A DNA stretch of 64,000 nucleotides, taken from NCBI RefSeq assembly GCF_004342885.1, contig NZ_SMAB01000005.1, positions 1 through 64,000 on the forward strand. The letters run 5' to 3'. Source of the DNA: Tepidibacillus fermentans (lineage in GTDB: Bacteria; Bacillota; Bacilli; Tepidibacillales; Tepidibacillaceae). The number at the start of each line of letters is the position of its first letter. The stretch's first letter is position 1. Below, piece after piece: positions 38,706-47,428 of the stretch. Under the pieces are notes generated by a model. It ran no database searches. It saw only the letters and a list, made by a program, of their open reading frames with translations, and was not told the DNA's origin. The position numbers were made by a program, and so were the translations under genes.

Positions 38706-41219
38706 CTAATGTGCTGCTCCATGACAGTGTTTATATTTCTTACCACTTCCACATGGACATGGATCGTTTCGACCGATTTTCTGTGCTGCACGAACTGGTT
38801 TTTTCTTCGAATTTGGTTCTGGATTGGTATTATCTACCGCATGACCCACAGCAACAGCCTCACGTTGAAGATGATTCTGGATTTGGGCTTTCATGATATA
38901 AGTAGCCACTTCTTCTTCGATGGCTTGGATCATGGCCTGGAACATTTCAAATCCCTCCATCTGATATTCCCGTAATGGATCTGTTTGACCATATGCTCTC
39001 AGATGAATCCCTTGCCGTAATTGATCCATCGCATCGATATGATCCATCCATTTACTATCGACGGCACGAAGAAGAATGACTTTTTCAAATTCACGCATAT
39101 TCTCACCAAGTTCTTCTTCTCTTCGATGATATTGTTGTTCCACAACCTCACGGAAACGCTCCAAAATCTCTTCTGGTTCTTTGCCCCATATATCTTTTTC
39201 GGAAAGAGTTCCTTCATTTAAAAAGGTTGCATTGGCATGGTCTAATAAAGACTTCAAATCCCAATCTTCTTGGACTTGATCGGTTGGACAATGGATATTG
39301 ACCAAACGTTCGGCAAAATTCATGATCATGTTGATAATGACATCACGCAAGTTATCACTTTCTAATACTTGTCTGCGCTGACTATAGATGACTTCCCGTT
39401 GCTGGTTCATCACATCGTCATACTGTAGTACGACACGACGAATATCGAAGTTATGACCTTCCACTTTCTTCTGAGCCGATTCAATTGCCTTTGTCACCAT
39501 CTTACTTTCGATCGGTTGATCTTCTTCCATTCCTAGGCGATCCATCATTCCCATAATGTGATCGGAGCCAAATCTTCTCATTAAATCATCTTCAAGTGAG
39601 ATGAAAAATTGACTAGAACCCGGATCTCCTTGACGTCCCGAACGTCCTCTTAATTGGTTGTCAATCCTTCGACTCTCATGCCGTTCCGTACCGATGATAT
39701 GAAGTCCGCCTAGCTCAGCAACTCCTTCACCAAGAACAATATCCGTACCACGGCCCGCCATATTGGTTGCAATGGTTACTGCACCTGCTTGGCCAGCTTT
39801 TGCAATAATTTCTGCTTCTTTTTCATGGTACTTCGCATTTAATACATGATGTGGTATCCCCTTACGTTTTAACATGTCGGATAAAAGTTCCGACTTTTCA
39901 ATTGAGATGGTACCCACCAGTACAGGTTGTTTTTTTTCATATCGGTGGACAATTTCGTCAATAACCGCTTTAAATTTTGCTCGTTCCGTTTTATAAACGA
40001 CATCAGGTAAATCGATACGGATCATTGGTTTATTCGTTGGGATCACCACAACATCCAAACCATAAATTCGTTTAAATTCCTCTTCTTCTGTTTTTGCAGT
40101 ACCCGTCATACCTGCCAATTTTTTATACATACGAAAATAATTTTGTAAGGTGATGGTTGCTAAGGTCATACTTTCATTTTGTACTTGAAGTCCTTCTTTC
40201 GCTTCAATACTTTGATGTAGACCATCACTATAACGGCGACCATACATTAAACGGCCTGTAAATTCGTCAACAATGATCACTTCACCATCTTGTACAACAT
40301 AATCACGATCTCGTTTCATTAAGACAGCCGCCTTTAAGGCTTGAGTAATATGATGATTTAGGGTCATATGATTGGTATCGTAAAGGTTATCGATGCCAAA
40401 TGCTTTCTCTGCCTTATCCACACCAGATTCTGTCAGATTTACCGTATTGGTTTTTTCATCTAACGTATAATCTTCATTTGCAACCAAACGTTTGACAAAA
40501 TGTGCTGCTGCATAGTATAAATCGGTCGACTTAGAAGCTGTACCCGAAATAATCAATGGAGTTCTAGCCTCATCAATGAGTATACTGTCCACCTCGTCAA
40601 TAATGGCAAAATTCAAAGGTCTTTGTACCATTTGTTCTTTATATAAGACCATGTTATCTCGTAGATAATCAAAACCAAACTCGTTATTCGTCCCATAGGT
40701 AATATCGGCTTGATAAGCAGCTTGCTTTTCTTCAGCAGAAACTCCGTGGATATTTAAACCAACGGTCAACCCAAGAAATTCATAAATTTTACCCATGGTA
40801 TTCCGGTCACGTTGCGCTAAATAATCGTTGACAGTAACAATATGCACCCCTTGACCAGATAAAGCGTTTAAATAAGCAGGTAAGGTTGCAACAAGTGTTT
40901 TCCCCTCTCCTGTTTTCATCTCCGCAATACGTCCTTCATGAAGGACCATACCACCAATTAACTGAACATCAAAGTGACGTAATCCTAAGACACGTTGAGA
41001 AGCTTCACGCACAACGGCAAAGGCTTCAGGTAAGAGGTCATCAAACGTTTCCCCTTTTTGCAACCGTTCTTTAAATTCAGCTGTTTTTTCTCGTAATTGT
41101 TCATCGCTTAAAGCTTTGATTTGAGGTTCAAGTTGATTGATTTTTTCCACTGTTTTATTTAAACGTTTAATTTCACGCTCATTCATGTCACCGATCACTT
41201 TTTTTAGTAATCCGAACAC
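38706..41219 (-). CDS. secA: Preprotein translocase ATPase SecA
   Basis: Motor that drives proteins through SecYEG. The start is probably GTG 41219, read as [20 protein letters not shown], with AGGAG eight bases before it; earlier in-frame codons to 41285 are not family-like. That gives 837 residues. Nucleotide motifs: [20 protein letters not shown] (near 100), [19 protein letters not shown] (near 208), [15 protein letters not shown] (near 485), [20 protein letters not shown] (near 520). The C-terminal zinc tail is [17 protein letters not shown], which contacts SecB or the ribosome. Normally followed by prfB; here metY and an intron remnant intervene. Confidence 0.96.
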   Translation of the reverse strand: MFGLLKKVIGDMNEREIKRLNKTVEKINQLEPQIKALSDEQLREKTAEFKERLQKGETFDDLLPEAFAVVREASQRVLGLRHFDVQLIGGMVLHEGRIAEMKTGEGKTLVATLPAYLNALSGQGVHIVTVNDYLAQRDRNTMGKIYEFLGLTVGLNIHGVSAEEKQAAYQADITYGTNNEFGFDYLRDNMVLYKEQMVQRPLNFAIIDEVDSILIDEARTPLIISGTASKSTDLYYAAAHFVKRLVANEDYTLDEKTNTVNLTESGVDKAEKAFGIDNLYDTNHMTLNHHITQALKAAVLMKRDRDYVVQDGEVIIVDEFTGRLMYGRRYSDGLHQSIEAKEGLQVQNESMTLATITLQNYFRMYKKLAGMTGTAKTEEEEFKRIYGLDVVVIPTNKPMIRIDLPDVVYKTERAKFKAVIDEIVHRYEKKQPVLVGTISIEKSELLSDMLKRKGIPHHVLNAKYHEKEAEIIAKAGQAGAVTIATNMAGRGTDIVLGEGVAELGGLHIIGTERHESRRIDNQLRGRSGRQGDPGSSQFFISLEDDLMRRFGSDHIMGMMDRLGMEEDQPIESKMVTKAIESAQKKVEGHNFDIRRVVLQYDDVMNQQREVIYSQRRQVLESDNLRDVIINMIMNFAERLVNIHCPTDQVQEDWDLKSLLDHANATFLNEGTLSEKDIWGKEPEEILERFREVVEQQYHRREEELGENMREFEKVILLRAVDSKWMDHIDAMDQLRQGIHLRAYGQTDPLREYQMEGFEMFQAMIQAIEEEVATYIMKAQIQNHLQREAVAVGHAVDNTNPEPNSKKKPVRAAQKIGRNDPCPCGSGKKYKHCHGAAH

Positions 41220-41348
41220 AAGTACAACTCCTCTCACAGGAAAAAGTCTAATTTTTATTTTATCACTCTTTGACAGTTGGAGCAAAAAATCTCATTGATC
41301 CTTTTTATTTCTTTATTTATTTAACGTTTATGTCACCAATTCCGTTCC

Positions 41349-41372
41349 AAAAAAAACTGCCAGCTTGGCAGC
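41349..41372 (-). terminator. Terminator of the small membrane protein gene
   Basis: CTGCCA and TGGCAG pair around three bases, followed by eight T on the minus strand, seven bases after the stop. Confidence 0.8.
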
Positions 41373-41378
41373 AAAAGA

Positions 41379-41630
41379 TTAAAATAATTTCCGCTTTGTG
41401 TTTTTTCCTTTATCTTGGGCAGTAATACCTAATGTTATCGCAAACAGGAGGAGAACGAACCAATGGGAGGGGATGATCATCCAGAACATAATTGTAATCA
41501 CACTGAACAGAGGAGCGATCCAATCTGACTCAAAGGAATAAGACTTTTTCAATCCACTATAAACCATTTGCGTTATCGTTGAAATGGCGAAAAAAATGAC
41601 AACATAAAGGAGAAATTTTAGAAATGCCAT
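41379..41630 (-). CDS. Small hydrophobic membrane protein of unknown function
   Basis: An 83-residue protein not recognised as a known family. Two or three membrane spans: about 3-24, 38-56 and 57-73, with a basic tail (KGKNTKRKLF). It has a ribosome site (GGAGGTGAA in front of ATG 41630) and its own strong terminator, so it is probably a real gene. It stands between hpf and secA without a shared promoter. No function is proposed. Confidence 0.62.
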   Translation of the reverse strand: MAFLKFLLYVVIFFAISTITQMVYSGLKKSYSFESDWIAPLFSVITIMFWMIIPSHWFVLLLFAITLGITAQDKGKNTKRKLF

Positions 41631-41724
41631 TTTTCTTCACCTCCTGACATATCCTATGTAGGCAAAAGCCTAGTGGTGCTGGTCCATTCTATGATTATAT
41701 ACTTTATATGCACAAACAAAAAAA

Positions 41725-41803
41725 ATACACTCCCAAAAGTCGCTGCTTATGGAATATACAAACCTAATAAGCTAGGCTTGTATGTTTCTATAAGCTGCGA
41801 CTT
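41725..41803. repeat. Palindromic intergenic repeat, copy C (longest stem)
   Basis: The arms 41738-41765 and 41774-41803 form a stem of about 27 pairs with few mismatches (AGTCGCTGCTTATGGAATAT opens the left arm), closed by an eight-base loop AATAAGCT. The left flank AATACACTCCCAAA plus left arm is repeated, inverted, in copy D with one base missing. It sits in the 228-base gap (41631-41858) between hpf and the small membrane protein; nothing else was seen there. Confidence 0.82.
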
Positions 41804-41858
41804 TCGCGAGCGTTTTCCAATCGACACTATATGTCAAAATAAACTGGACAGATTACCA

Positions 41859-42407
41859 TTAAAATTCTGGCTCAATTAAACCATAACGGCCATCTTTACG
41901 TTTATATACAATATTGGTTTCTTCGGTTTCCGCATTGGAGAATACGAAGAAGGAATGGCCCAACATATTCATTTGCAAAATGGCTTCTTCTACATCCATT
42001 GGTTTAAGATTAAAACGTTTGATTTTGACGATTTGGAATTCTTCTTCCTCTTCATTAGCCTTTGTACCAACAGGATCCTCTTTAAAAAGGGTTTTTAGAC
42101 TTCCTTGTTCCCTGAATTTTCGGTTAATTTTTGTTTTATGTTTACGGATCTGTCTTTCTAATTTTTCCACCACGAGGTCAATTGCAGCATACATATCTTC
42201 GTTTTGTTCTTCTCCACGCAGGACAACTCCTGGTAGTTGAACGGTTACCTCAACACTATGAAGATCGCGAACCACCTTCATTGTTACATAAACAGGTGCT
42301 GTAAGAGGAGTATCGAAATACTTCTCGATGCGACCCACTTTCTTCTCCACATACTCTCTTAATGCCTCAGTCACTTCAATGTTGTCCCCACGAACGATGA
42401 AATTCAT
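41859..42407 (-). CDS. hpf: Ribosome hibernation promoting factor, long form
   Basis: Binds the small subunit in stationary phase and pairs ribosomes into inactive 100S dimers. 182 residues from ATG 42407 (MNFIVRGDNIEVTEALREYV; site AGGAGCGGTGA). Residues 1-100 are the S30AE domain; a charged linker follows; residues about 125-182 are the C-terminal dimerisation domain (FNLKPMDVEEAILQMNMLGH, then SFFVFSN and YGLIEPEF). The long form is typical of Firmicutes. In B. subtilis (yvyD) it neighbours the flagellar fli genes, as here. Confidence 0.94.
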   Translation of the reverse strand: MNFIVRGDNIEVTEALREYVEKKVGRIEKYFDTPLTAPVYVTMKVVRDLHSVEVTVQLPGVVLRGEEQNEDMYAAIDLVVEKLERQIRKHKTKINRKFREQGSLKTLFKEDPVGTKANEEEEEFQIVKIKRFNLKPMDVEEAILQMNMLGHSFFVFSNAETEETNIVYKRKDGRYGLIEPEF

Positions 42408-42454
42408 GGTCACCGCTCCTTTCAAATGTAAAGATTGTCCAATTTCCTATTTTC

Positions 42455-42463
42455 ATTATAACA
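42455..42463 (-). promoter_or_regulatory. Extended -10 promoter of hpf
   Basis: TGTTATAAT on the minus strand is a perfect extended -10 about 48 bases before the hpf start. The -35 hexamer at 17 bases is poor (AGAATA). B. subtilis hpf also has sigma-B and sigma-H promoters; no clear sites for these were seen. Confidence 0.55.
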
Positions 42464-42527
42464 CATATCATTCGGTATATTCTACCAATGGTAAAAACAT
42501 ACGTGAACCGTCAATTGATATAAGAAT

Positions 42528-43250
42528 TCACAATACTTTACTAAGAAAGGATTGTGTCCGTGCGTGTCTTGGTTGAGAAAAGATTTCTTCTGGTTTCCCT
42601 TCCTCTATAATTTGCCCTTGATCCATAAATACGACCCGATCAGCCACTTCTCTTGCAAAGCCCATCTCATGAGTGACCACAACCATAGTCATGCCTTCTT
42701 TGGCTAACTGTTTCATCACTTCCAATACCTCACCAACCATCTCCGGATCCAAAGCAGAAGTAGGTTCATCAAAGAGCATCACATCCGGTTCCATTGCTAA
42801 AGCTCTGGCGATCGCTACCCTCTGTTTTTGTCCACCAGAGAGTTGATCAGGATAGGCATTTGCCTTATCTAATAATCCAACTTTCCCTAAATATTTCTTG
42901 GCAATTTCTTCAGCTTTACTTTTTTCCATTCCTAACACTTTAATGGGGGCAATTGTGATATTCTCTAGAACCGTCATATGCGGGAAAAGATTAAAATGTT
43001 GAAAAACCATTCCCACATGGGTTCTTACTTTGTTTACATCGATTTTAGGGTCAGATAAATCTTCTCCCCTTACAATTACCTTTCCTGCTTGAAAATCTTC
43101 TAATTTATTTAAACAGCGTAAAAAGGTACTTTTCCCAGAACCGCTTGGACCAATGATGCAAACTACTTCTTTTGGCTGAATTTCAATATCGATTCCTTTT
43201 AAAACTTCTAAATCACCATATTGTTTATACAAACCTTCTACCTTAATCAT
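42528..43250 (-). CDS. glnQ: Polar amino-acid ABC transporter ATPase
   Basis: A 240-residue ATPase of the GlnQ/HisP group that powers amino-acid uptake. Walker [19 protein letters not shown] (near 34), Q-loop [19 protein letters not shown], signature [20 protein letters not shown] (near 137), Walker [21 protein letters not shown]-loop [15 protein letters not shown]. It overlaps the permease gene by eight bases and is the last gene of the operon. Substrate cannot be told from the ATPase; the glnQ symbol indicates family only. Confidence 0.9.
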   Translation of the reverse strand: MIKVEGLYKQYGDLEVLKGIDIEIQPKEVVCIIGPSGSGKSTFLRCLNKLEDFQAGKVIVRGEDLSDPKIDVNKVRTHVGMVFQHFNLFPHMTVLENITIAPIKVLGMEKSKAEEIAKKYLGKVGLLDKANAYPDQLSGGQKQRVAIARALAMEPDVMLFDEPTSALDPEMVGEVLEVMKQLAKEGMTMVVVTHEMGFAREVADRVVFMDQGQIIEEGKPEEIFSQPRHARTQSFLSKVL

Positions 43251-43902
43251 TGGAAAATTTCCTTTCTAACCCTCTTACCCCTTTAGACAAGATTAACGTC
43301 AAGATTAAATAGAGTGCTGCCACTGTTAAATAAGGACCAAAAGAGGTAAAGGTATTTTTTGCCGTCATTTGTCCCGCATAAGTTAATTCAGGTGTCGCAA
43401 TGACAGCGAGCAATGACGAATCTTTTAATAAAGCAATAAACTCATTTCCTAAAGGTGGTAACATTCGTTTAAATGCCTGAGGCAAAATAATATATCTCAT
43501 CGCTTGACGATAAGTCATTCCCAAAGAACGAGCCGCTTCCATTTGCCCTTTATCAATCGATTGAATCCCTGCACGGAAGATCTCTGCCACATAGGCACCT
43601 GAGTTTAAAGATAAAGCGACAAATCCAGAAAAGATGGCCGATGGAGCCTCATCGCCAAAAATAGCAGGCATCACGGCAAAATGAACAATTAAAATCTGAA
43701 CAAATAAAGGTGTCCCGCGAAAAAGATCCACATAAGCCCGACTTAATATACGGAATATCCGCTGTTGAGATAATTGACCCAACCCCAAAAACAAGCCAAT
43801 AATGGTACCAAAAAACACTCCTACCGAGGTAAGGAGGATGGTATAGCCAACGCCTCGGATAAACCAGATTTTATATTCTAAAACGGCATTCCACTCAGCC
43901 AT
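43243..43902 (-). CDS. Polar amino-acid ABC transporter permease
   Basis: 219 residues from ATG 43902 ([20 protein letters not shown]; site AAGAAGGG). Five or so membrane spans. The coupling motif [20 protein letters not shown] (near 133) is the EAA loop that contacts the ATPase, and the [16 protein letters not shown] block (near 68) is typical of the His/Gln permease family. It is a single permease, so it probably works as a homodimer. A terminator-like hairpin lies just upstream, limiting permease/ATPase mRNA relative to the binding proteins. Confidence 0.9.
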   Translation of the reverse strand: MAEWNAVLEYKIWFIRGVGYTILLTSVGVFFGTIIGLFLGLGQLSQQRIFRILSRAYVDLFRGTPLFVQILIVHFAVMPAIFGDEAPSAIFSGFVALSLNSGAYVAEIFRAGIQSIDKGQMEAARSLGMTYRQAMRYIILPQAFKRMLPPLGNEFIALLKDSSLLAVIATPELTYAGQMTAKNTFTSFGPYLTVAALYLILTLILSKGVRGLERKFSND

Positions 43903-43948
43903 TTTCATCCCTTCTTTCTTAAACGATCCTTTATACTTTCCTATACGG

Positions 43949-43978
43949 GAAAAAAGTGCGCAGAGTTGTCCACGCACT
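43949..43978 (-). terminator. Intra-operon terminator between binding protein and permease
   Basis: AGTGCG and CGCACT pair around 12 bases and are followed on the minus strand by six T. Partial readthrough would give more binding protein than permease. Confidence 0.65.
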
Positions 43979-44000
43979 CATTTATTTTCAGTTTTGTTTT

Positions 44001-44789
44001 TTACTCAGCAAAATATTTATTTTTAATTTCTTGATATTTCCCATTCTCCTTGATTTTCTTTAAACCTTCATTTAGCTGTTTGAGTAATTCCGTATTTCCT
44101 TTTTTGACCATAATCCCATAATGTTCAACTTCAAAACGGTCATCTTTGACCACTTTTAACTTTTTGTCTGGGTACTTCTTCACGAACTCACCAACAACGG
44201 CATTATCGCCGACGATCGCGACAATTCGTCCTGTTAATAAGTCGTTAACCGCTGCTGGCAAATCTTCGTATCCTTTAGCCCCTTTATAGTCTTTGCCAAA
44301 GATTTTTTGAACAGCTTTTTCTCCTGTTGTTCCACTTTGAAAACCGATGTTTTGTCCTTGTAGATCATCAAGGGATTTTACATTGGAATTCTCAGGAACT
44401 AAAATATATTGTGTCGCATCAAAGTACGGCTCTGTAAAGTCATACTTTTGCTTTCGCTCTTCATCAATGGTAATTCCAGCAATGGCAATGTCACCTTTGC
44501 CATTATCAATCGCATTTAACATGGGCTGCCAGCCAACATGTTGGATATCTACTTTAAATCCTTGAACTTCAGCGATCGCTTTGATCAAATCAATATCAAA
44601 ACCGACGATTTCTCCTGATGGTAGTGTTGATTCAAATGGGGGAAAAGTAGCATCGGTTACTACTTTATACGTCTTTTCTCCACCAGTATTGGAGTTATCT
44701 TCCCCTTTGTCGCTTGCACCACAACCGAATAATGATAATGAACCAATGATCAATAGCAACACAAATATTGCTAATTTTACTTTTTTCAC
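44001..44789 (-). CDS. Amino-acid-binding lipoprotein (second of a tandem pair)
   Basis: Extracellular substrate-binding protein of family 3, 262 residues. Start is a GTG (44789) after AAGGAGG. A signal peptide ends in lipobox LFGC, so it is anchored by lipid-modified cysteine. The ligand-binding signature is GEIVGFDIDLIKAIAEVQG (near 58) and FQSGTTGEKAV (near 149). It is closely similar along its whole length to the gene at 44975-45778, indicating tandem duplication with divergence mostly at the signal peptide and linker. The substrate is probably a polar amino acid such as glutamine; arginine is not excluded. Confidence 0.9.
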   Translation of the reverse strand: MKKVKLAIFVLLLIIGSLSLFGCGASDKGEDNSNTGGEKTYKVVTDATFPPFESTLPSGEIVGFDIDLIKAIAEVQGFKVDIQHVGWQPMLNAIDNGKGDIAIAGITIDEERKQKYDFTEPYFDATQYILVPENSNVKSLDDLQGQNIGFQSGTTGEKAVQKIFGKDYKGAKGYEDLPAAVNDLLTGRIVAIVGDNAVVGEFVKKYPDKKLKVVKDDRFEVEHYGIMVKKGNTELLKQLNEGLKKIKENGKYQEIKNKYFAE

Positions 44790-44912
44790 AAAATGTGCCT
44801 CCTTAGTATCTTAGAATCCTTGTATGCTGACCATTTCATCATATTTTATCCTTTTTTATACACACGTGTATTATTATACGTGCTCAAGAATAAAAATCAA
44901 TTATTTTTTTAT

Positions 44913-44943
44913 AAAAAAAAGTGTGCTAATTTTTTCGCACACT
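44913..44943 (-). terminator. Terminator between the two binding-protein genes
   Basis: AGTGTGC and GCACACT pair around 10 bases, with eight T following on the minus strand. It starts 32 bases after the first binding-protein stop, so the downstream genes rely on readthrough or another promoter. Confidence 0.8.
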
Positions 44944-44974
44944 TTATCTATCTATTGTTCTTCTTTACAATCAT

Positions 44975-45778
44975 TTAATTTGCAAAATATTGATTATATA
45001 TCTTCTGATAAGTACCATCTTCTTTTATTTTCTTTAATCCACTTTCCAGCTTATCAAGAAGTTCTTTGTTCCCCTTTTTAACGATAAAGCCGTAATATTC
45101 TTTTTCAAAAGCATCATCCTTAATTAATTGTAACTTTTTATCAGGATTCTTTTTCACAAATTCAGCCACTACGGCATTATCGCCAATGACCGCAGCAATT
45201 CGACCGGTAAATAGGTCATTCACCGCCGTTGGCAAGTCAGGATATCCTTTTAACCCTTTATAGTCTTTACCAAAAATATTTTGAGCGGCTGTTTCTCCTG
45301 TAGTTCCACTTTGGAAACCAATATTTTTCCCTTTTAAGTCATTTGCCGATTTGATATTCGATTCTTGAGGAACTAAGATCAATTGGGTCGCTTCAAAATA
45401 TGGAGAAGTAAAGTCATACTTTTCTTTACGATCATCACGAATGGTAATTCCCGATGCACCAATATCTGCTGTCCCCGTCTCTACAGCTTTTAACATCGCT
45501 TCCCAACCTTGATGTTGGATTTTGATTTTCATATTCTCAGCTTTGGCAATCGCATTGATTAAATCAATATCAAATCCAACGATCTCACCAGATGGTAAGG
45601 TGGATTCAAATGGAGGAAATTCTGCATTTGTCACAACAACGTAGGTTTTTTCTTCTGCAGCTTTTTGACCTTCTTGTGATTTTGTTCCTGTTTGTTCTGA
45701 AGAACAACCAATAAGTCCTAAACTCCCAACTACAAATAAGAACATCAATAATACAACTTTTAATCCTTTACTTTTCAT
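44975..45778 (-). CDS. Amino-acid-binding lipoprotein (first of a tandem pair)
   Basis: Family 3 binding protein, 267 residues from ATG 45778 (site GGGAGG). Signal peptide with lipobox LIGC, a short Q/K/E/S linker, then the mature domain. GEIVGFDIDLINAIAKAENM (near 68) and FQSGTTGETAA are the same blocks as in its neighbour. It has its own strong promoter and terminator, so it may be made in excess over the transporter core. Two binding proteins on one permease often widen substrate range or affinity; that is inference. Confidence 0.9.
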   Translation of the reverse strand: MKSKGLKVVLLMFLFVVGSLGLIGCSSEQTGTKSQEGQKAAEEKTYVVVTNAEFPPFESTLPSGEIVGFDIDLINAIAKAENMKIKIQHQGWEAMLKAVETGTADIGASGITIRDDRKEKYDFTSPYFEATQLILVPQESNIKSANDLKGKNIGFQSGTTGETAAQNIFGKDYKGLKGYPDLPTAVNDLFTGRIAAVIGDNAVVAEFVKKNPDKKLQLIKDDAFEKEYYGFIVKKGNKELLDKLESGLKKIKEDGTYQKIYNQYFAN

Positions 45779-45817
45779 CGACGATCCTCCCTTAATCATT
45801 CCTTATGCTTATGAATG

Positions 45818-45846
45818 ATTATACATACAAGCGAATAAATAATCAA
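45818..45846 (-). promoter_or_regulatory. Sigma-A promoter of the amino-acid transporter operon
   Basis: TTGATT (45841-45846) and TATAAT (45818-45823) on the minus strand, spaced 17 bases. It lies 40 bases before the first binding-protein start, next to the DnaA-box cluster. Confidence 0.8.
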
Positions 45847-45879
45847 CCTATTTTTCATTGAAAATACAAAAGAAAAAAA

Positions 45880-46050
45880 TTATCCACAGATTTATAAACT
45901 TTTCAACAGGGTTATACACAAAAGTAAATACTGTTATTCTCGTTATTCACAGGGTTATGCACATTATCCACATTTTTTTGTGCACATTGTTCACAAGAAT
46001 GCCTGTTCTATTTGTGAAATATTAAAATCAGGTTAATTTTCTGTGAATAA
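45880..46050. promoter_or_regulatory. DnaA-box cluster outside a recognised origin
   Basis: Six 9-mers match TTATNCACA within 171 bases: TTATCCACA (45880-45888), TTATACACA (45912-45920), TTATTCACA (45943-45951), TTATGCACA (45955-45963), TTATCCACA (45964-45972) and, inverted, TTATTCACA (46042-46050). Two are the exact high-affinity box. A weaker TTGTTCACA lies at 45987. There is no dnaA, dnaN or AT-rich unwinding run typical of oriC, so this is more like the DnaA-box clusters that titrate DnaA or control nearby genes in B. subtilis. The 388-base gap 45800-46187 also holds a promoter, repeat copy F and a terminator. Confidence 0.8.
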
Positions 46051-46066
46051 ATAGATATACAAAAAA

Positions 46067-46126
46067 AGTCATGCTTATAGAAGCATACAAGCCAAGCTTA
46101 TTAGGGGTAAGGGAGCTTAGTCGCAA
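46067..46126. repeat. Palindromic repeat fragment, copy F
   Basis: The segment 46067-46104 (AGTC...GCTTATAGAAGCATACAAGCC, then AGCTTATTAGG) matches the reverse complement of the right arm and loop of copy C with a few changes. The second arm is lost; AGCTTAGTCGC at 46114-46124 may be a rearranged scrap. Confidence 0.6.
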
Positions 46127-46138
46127 ATTCTTATACTT

Positions 46139-46168
46139 AAAAAAGTGGCTGACTCTTGTGAGTCAGCC
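46139..46168 (-). terminator. Terminator of the fliD-fliS-fliT operon
   Basis: Perfect eight-base arms GGCTGACT and AGTCAGCC around six bases, followed by a T run on the minus strand. It lies 20 bases after the His-rich protein gene. Confidence 0.88.
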
Positions 46169-46187
46169 CTAAATATGCAACCTTATT

Positions 46188-46628
46188 CTATTGTTGAATC
46201 CGTGGAAAGAGACGTTTTTGAACTTCCATCGACCATTCTAAATAAGCAGGGAATAAATGACCAACGAGGATTTCAACCACGCGATCAACCTCTTCATTTT
46301 CAATCGATTGTTTTACTTGTTCAATTTGGGTCTTATACTGATCAAATGACTTAATCAGTTCATAAGTAGAATAATCTACTTTTTTCATTAAACTTGAAGA
46401 TAAGAAATTAGCATCTTCTAGCGTCTGAAAAACATCTAAACAATCTTGAAGCATCGGTAAATCTAACGTATGTTCGTGCTGAATCCTTTTTGTTAAATAA
46501 TGAACCCCTTCTTCACAGGTTTGCAACATATGAAGATAATGGCGTAAAAAAATAAACTGGTTATCATGTAATTTGGTATCATCATAATAATGTTCGTGAT
46601 CGTCATCGTGATGATGATGGTGTCCCAT
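46188..46628 (-). CDS. Histidine-rich helical protein at the end of the fliD operon
   Basis: 146 residues from ATG 46628 (site GGGGGAG). Not recognised as a named family. The N-terminus MGHHHHHDDDHEHYYDD is a strong metal-binding sequence; the remainder is all helical (LRHYLHMLQTCEEGVHYLTK and similar). It is cytosolic, co-transcribed with fliD, fliS and fliT and placed 24 bases after fliT. A flagellar export or assembly accessory is possible, but no function is claimed. Confidence 0.7.
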   Translation of the reverse strand: MGHHHHHDDDHEHYYDDTKLHDNQFIFLRHYLHMLQTCEEGVHYLTKRIQHEHTLDLPMLQDCLDVFQTLEDANFLSSSLMKKVDYSTYELIKSFDQYKTQIEQVKQSIENEEVDRVVEILVGHLFPAYLEWSMEVQKRLFPRIQQ

Positions 46629-46652
46629 GGCCTTCTCCCCCATTATTCCTTG

Positions 46653-47009
46653 CTATTTCCGCTTATCAAAAAACATTCCATCCACAGATAATCCTTGATA
46701 AGGATTATTGTACGTTTGGTGAAGTTTTTTTCGTTCTTTCGTTTGGCGAACATCAGCCTCGATAGAACGATAAATTCGTTCGAGTAGCAAATCGATTGCT
46801 TGGTTATAGCCAACGATCTTTTTCCCTAATTCTTTCTCCTCATCAGTATACTCTGTTTTTCCTTTTAATTCATCGATTAATTTTTCGCGTTGATCGAGGT
46901 AATTCTGTATTTGCGCAATGTATTCCTCTCGTTTGTCTTTATTTGGTTCTTTTTGCAAATGTTGATAGAGTTGAATCGTAATTTGATAGATTTGTTCAAC
47001 AAGATTCAC
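46653..47009 (-). CDS. fliT: FliT-like flagellar export chaperone
   Basis: 118 residues, starting with GTG two bases after fliS. Predicted all-helical; the C-terminal part carries ERKKLHQTYNNPYQGLSVDG, the tail seen in Firmicute FliT-like proteins. FliT-type chaperones hold the cap protein FliD before export. Sequence conservation in this family is weak, so the name rests mainly on position after fliS and on length. Confidence 0.72.
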   Translation of the reverse strand: MNLVEQIYQITIQLYQHLQKEPNKDKREEYIAQIQNYLDQREKLIDELKGKTEYTDEEKELGKKIVGYNQAIDLLLERIYRSIEADVRQTKERKKLHQTYNNPYQGLSVDGMFFDKRK

Positions 47010-47011
47010 GA

Positions 47012-47410
47012 TTATGCCCCACCTTGGCCATATTGCATTCTGCGATTAATCTGGATGACTTCTTTCCATGTATCACGAAAATCAATGACATACCCTTCGA
47101 TTTCATTTAAGATCTCTATGTCACTCTTAATGTTAGCTTCCATCAGCCGACGCAACATATAGTCGTACATTTGCATCATGTGCTTGGCGACTTCATAATC
47201 CATGTTTAATGTGGCCATTAATTCGCGAATGATGTTTTGGGCTTTGATTAAGTTTGTATTCTTTTCCTCGATTTTCTTTTCCTGAATCGCTTGTTTGGCC
47301 TGTTTGATAAATTTTAGACAGCCATTATATAGCATCAACGTAAGCTCACCAGGAGAAGCTGTGGTGACCGAATTCTGTTGATAGGTTTGATATGGATGAT
47401 TGATGGACAC
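47012..47410 (-). CDS. fliS: Flagellin export chaperone FliS
   Basis: 132 residues, usual length. MSINHPYQTYQQNSVTTASP, then GELTLMLYNGCLKFIKQA, is the FliS N-terminal signature. It binds the C-terminus of flagellin in the cytosol, delays polymerisation and, in Bacillus, also takes part in the FliW/CsrA switch by releasing FliW. It is 18 bases behind fliD. Confidence 0.93.
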   Translation of the reverse strand: MSINHPYQTYQQNSVTTASPGELTLMLYNGCLKFIKQAKQAIQEKKIEEKNTNLIKAQNIIRELMATLNMDYEVAKHMMQMYDYMLRRLMEANIKSDIEILNEIEGYVIDFRDTWKEVIQINRRMQYGQGGA

Positions 47411-47428
47411 AAAAGTACTCCCCTTTCC

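Noticed and set aside
41673-41879. A 68-codon + strand frame over repeat copy C
   Set aside because: The frame is a by-product of the palindrome, runs into hpf on the other strand, and lacks a ribosome site.
45805-45832. Possible seventh palindromic repeat fragment (GCTTATGAA...ATACAAGC)
   Set aside because: The match is short and coincides with the promoter -10 and spacer of the binding-protein operon, which explains the bases better.
45880-46050. Chromosomal origin oriC
   Set aside because: Despite many DnaA boxes there is no dnaA, dnaN, rnpA/rpmH or gyrase gene and no clear unwinding element; the flanks are transporter and flagellar genes.
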